Source: G965202915 sp965202915 (GTDB taxonomy: Bacteria; Pseudomonadota; Gammaproteobacteria; Eutrophobiales; Eutrophobiaceae). From it: 64,000 nucleotides of DNA. A program made the translations under genes and the position numbers. Location: NCBI GenBank assembly GCA_965202915.1, contig OZ241847.1, positions 558,001-622,000 of the forward strand, written 5' to 3'. The notes under the pieces are model-generated. The model did not search any database, was not told the DNA's origin, and saw only the letters and a program-made list of their open reading frames with translations. This document shows positions 62,833 through 64,000 of this stretch, one piece after another (within the stretch, counting starts at the first letter, position 1; each line of letters begins with the position of its first letter).

Positions 62833-63828
62833 TTATCCGGTAGCAGGTTTATTTCTTTCACATCGTTCCCAGGAAAACGCATCTGATATTATTTGATCCA
62901 GGTCCTCGTATATCGGGAAAAAGCGCAACGCTTTACGCACAAAACCGGTGTCAGCCACGACATAAACCGGGTCGCCGGGACGACGTGCCTTATTATTTGT
63001 GGCAATCGAGATCCCCGCTACTCGTTCAACCGCTGAGACGATTTCACGTACGCTGGAACCTTTGCCTGATCCAATGTTAAAAATGCTGCTGTCCTTGCGG
63101 CTTTCGGCATACTTTGCGGCATATAGGTTTGCCCGGGCAACGTCGCAAACATGGATATAATCACGTACCGCAGTGCCATCAGGGCTTTGGTAGTCGGTTC
63201 CATATATGTCCATCGTTGCGCATTTCCCGGTGGCACATTGCAGTGCTCCCTTAACCAGCCCGCCGCTGCTATTTTTCATATCCCCTGCCCTTAGTTTGGG
63301 GTCAGCTCCCGCAACATTGAAATAGCGCAGAGAAACACTACAGAATCCTTGTGCTTTAGCAAGGTCTCTTAAAATAAATTCCACCATTAACTTGGATGAG
63401 CCGTATGGACTGATTGGGGTAACGGCATGTACTTCTTTGATAGGAGCATCGTGCGTACCATAAACGGCGGAAGATGAAGAGAATATAAAAGTTCTAATAT
63501 GGTGGCGCATACAACAGCGAATCAAGTGCACTGTTTTGATGACATTGTTTTCATAATACCAGAGTGGTTTAACGACAGATTCCGGTACGCTGATACTGGC
63601 GGCGGCGTGGATGACTATGCCGATGTTAAATCGGGAAAATACTTCCTCCATTTGCTCTTCGTCTCCGAAGTCCCCCTGTGTAAACACAACGGCATCGGGT
63701 AACAGTTCATGAAATCCATTGGAGAGATCGTCTATCACAACGACTTCATACCCTTCATCCAGCAAGGCAAGGACGATATGACTGCCAATATAGCCTGCTC
63801 CACCGGTTACAAGTACTGCGCCTTGCAT
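62833..63828 (-). CDS. galE: UDP-glucose 4-epimerase
   Basis: 331 residues. NAD-binding GxxGxxG motif VLVTGGAGYIGSHIVLALLD, VIDDLSNGF, VIHAAASISVPESVVKPLWY, the catalytic Ser and YxxxK in SSSSAVYGT and ISPYGSSKLM, then SLRYFNVAGADP and GTAVRDYIHVCDVARAN. It supplies UDP-galactose for the glycan genes downstream on the same strand. Confidence 0.94.
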   Translation of the reverse strand: MQGAVLVTGGAGYIGSHIVLALLDEGYEVVVIDDLSNGFHELLPDAVVFTQGDFGDEEQMEEVFSRFNIGIVIHAAASISVPESVVKPLWYYENNVIKTVHLIRCCMRHHIRTFIFSSSSAVYGTHDAPIKEVHAVTPISPYGSSKLMVEFILRDLAKAQGFCSVSLRYFNVAGADPKLRAGDMKNSSGGLVKGALQCATGKCATMDIYGTDYQSPDGTAVRDYIHVCDVARANLYAAKYAESRKDSSIFNIGSGKGSSVREIVSAVERVAGISIATNNKARRPGDPVYVVADTGFVRKALRFFPIYEDLDQIISDAFSWERCERNKPATG

Positions 63829-63920
63829 CTTCAGCTTCTTCGGCCTTGAATGATGGATAACAGCAAAGGGACGTATGTATTGTTCATGAAATGTCCGGAG
63901 TCAAAATTATGAATATATTC

Positions 63921-64000
63921 TCATTGTCCTTTCGTAATGACTTCCCGCAAATAATCTGTAAGAATTACATTCATAAACGGCAGAGCAATATCCAGGTTTT
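63921..64000 (-). CDS. C-terminal fragment of an unidentified gene at the window edge
   Basis: A minus-strand frame open to the window edge ends LPFMNVILTDYLREVITKGQ at 63921. Its composition looks protein-like and it lies in line with galE and the glycan genes. Too short to assign; an overlapping plus-strand frame from 63910 is the alternative. Confidence 0.35.
   Translation of the reverse strand, partial: NLDIALPFMNVILTDYLREVITKGQ

Overview
The window looks like the chromosome of an uncultured gammaproteobacterium. The smc-zipA-ligA order, LPS-type outer-envelope genes, a TonB receptor, a TtpC/ExbB/ExbD/TonB operon and the xseB-ispA pair all fit that class; no species can be named from the sequence. 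Base composition is uneven: a core of mixed GC, a GC-rich patch around 17.3-18.3 kb, and a clearly AT-rich accessory block at 30-41 kb.

Layout. 0-3.5 kb: a truncated secreted aspartic protease, a repetitive coiled-coil membrane protein, and a DksA-type regulator with a histone H1-like lysine/alanine tail. 3.5-10.5 kb: queF, then smc-zipA-ligA. 10.9-16.4 kb: a compact type I secretion operon (TIGR03032 protein, ABC exporter, HlyD-type adaptor, TolC-type outer membrane protein) with no visible substrate gene. 16.6-18.3 kb: a DUF1244 gene, tRNA-Leu(TAA), a truncated duplicate of the DUF1244 start, and a Dph6-like ATP pyrophosphatase. 18.2-22.4 kb: about twenty tandem copies of a ~207 bp unit built from nested inverted repeats, lying between two convergent genes; single modules of the same repeat also sit at about 1.8, 22.4 and 25.9 kb. 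22.5-25.9 kb: a secreted leucine-rich-repeat, cadherin-like, dockerin-like protein with a near-identical internal duplication. 25.9-29.7 kb: a frameshifted TupA-like ATP-grasp gene, then a probable metal-uptake TonB receptor with a small His/Cys-rich companion.

The accessory island (about 29.7-41.3 kb) is bracketed by IS256-family transposase fragments. It carries a complete type I restriction-modification operon, hsdR-hsdS-(PrrC/RloC-like ATPase)-hsdM, with every junction overlapping. Next to it are integron-type gene cassettes on the minus strand, separated by attC-like sites and with no integrase in view. One cassette carries a secreted CHAT/caspase-like protein with a small membrane partner; another carries a PIN-domain protein with an overlapping small partner. 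A 285 bp duplicate of the hsdM 3' end and an internally deleted IS4-type element show how the block was shuffled. The cassette-borne CHAT pair and the tandem hairpin array are the best candidates here for undescribed systems.

41.5-49.4 kb returns to core genes: a DUF3450-TtpC-ExbB-ExbD-TonB-TPR energy transduction operon, class II DAHP synthase and histidinol-phosphate aminotransferase. 49.8-54 kb holds a radical SAM gene, a SoxYZ-like carrier, xseB-ispA and folE2. From 54 kb to the end is a surface-glycan or modified-metabolite region: a radical SAM protein, FkbM methyltransferase, LPS-kinase-like protein, SGNH-like protein, DUF5989, SxtJ, a carbamoyltransferase, glycosyltransferases (one broken) and galE.
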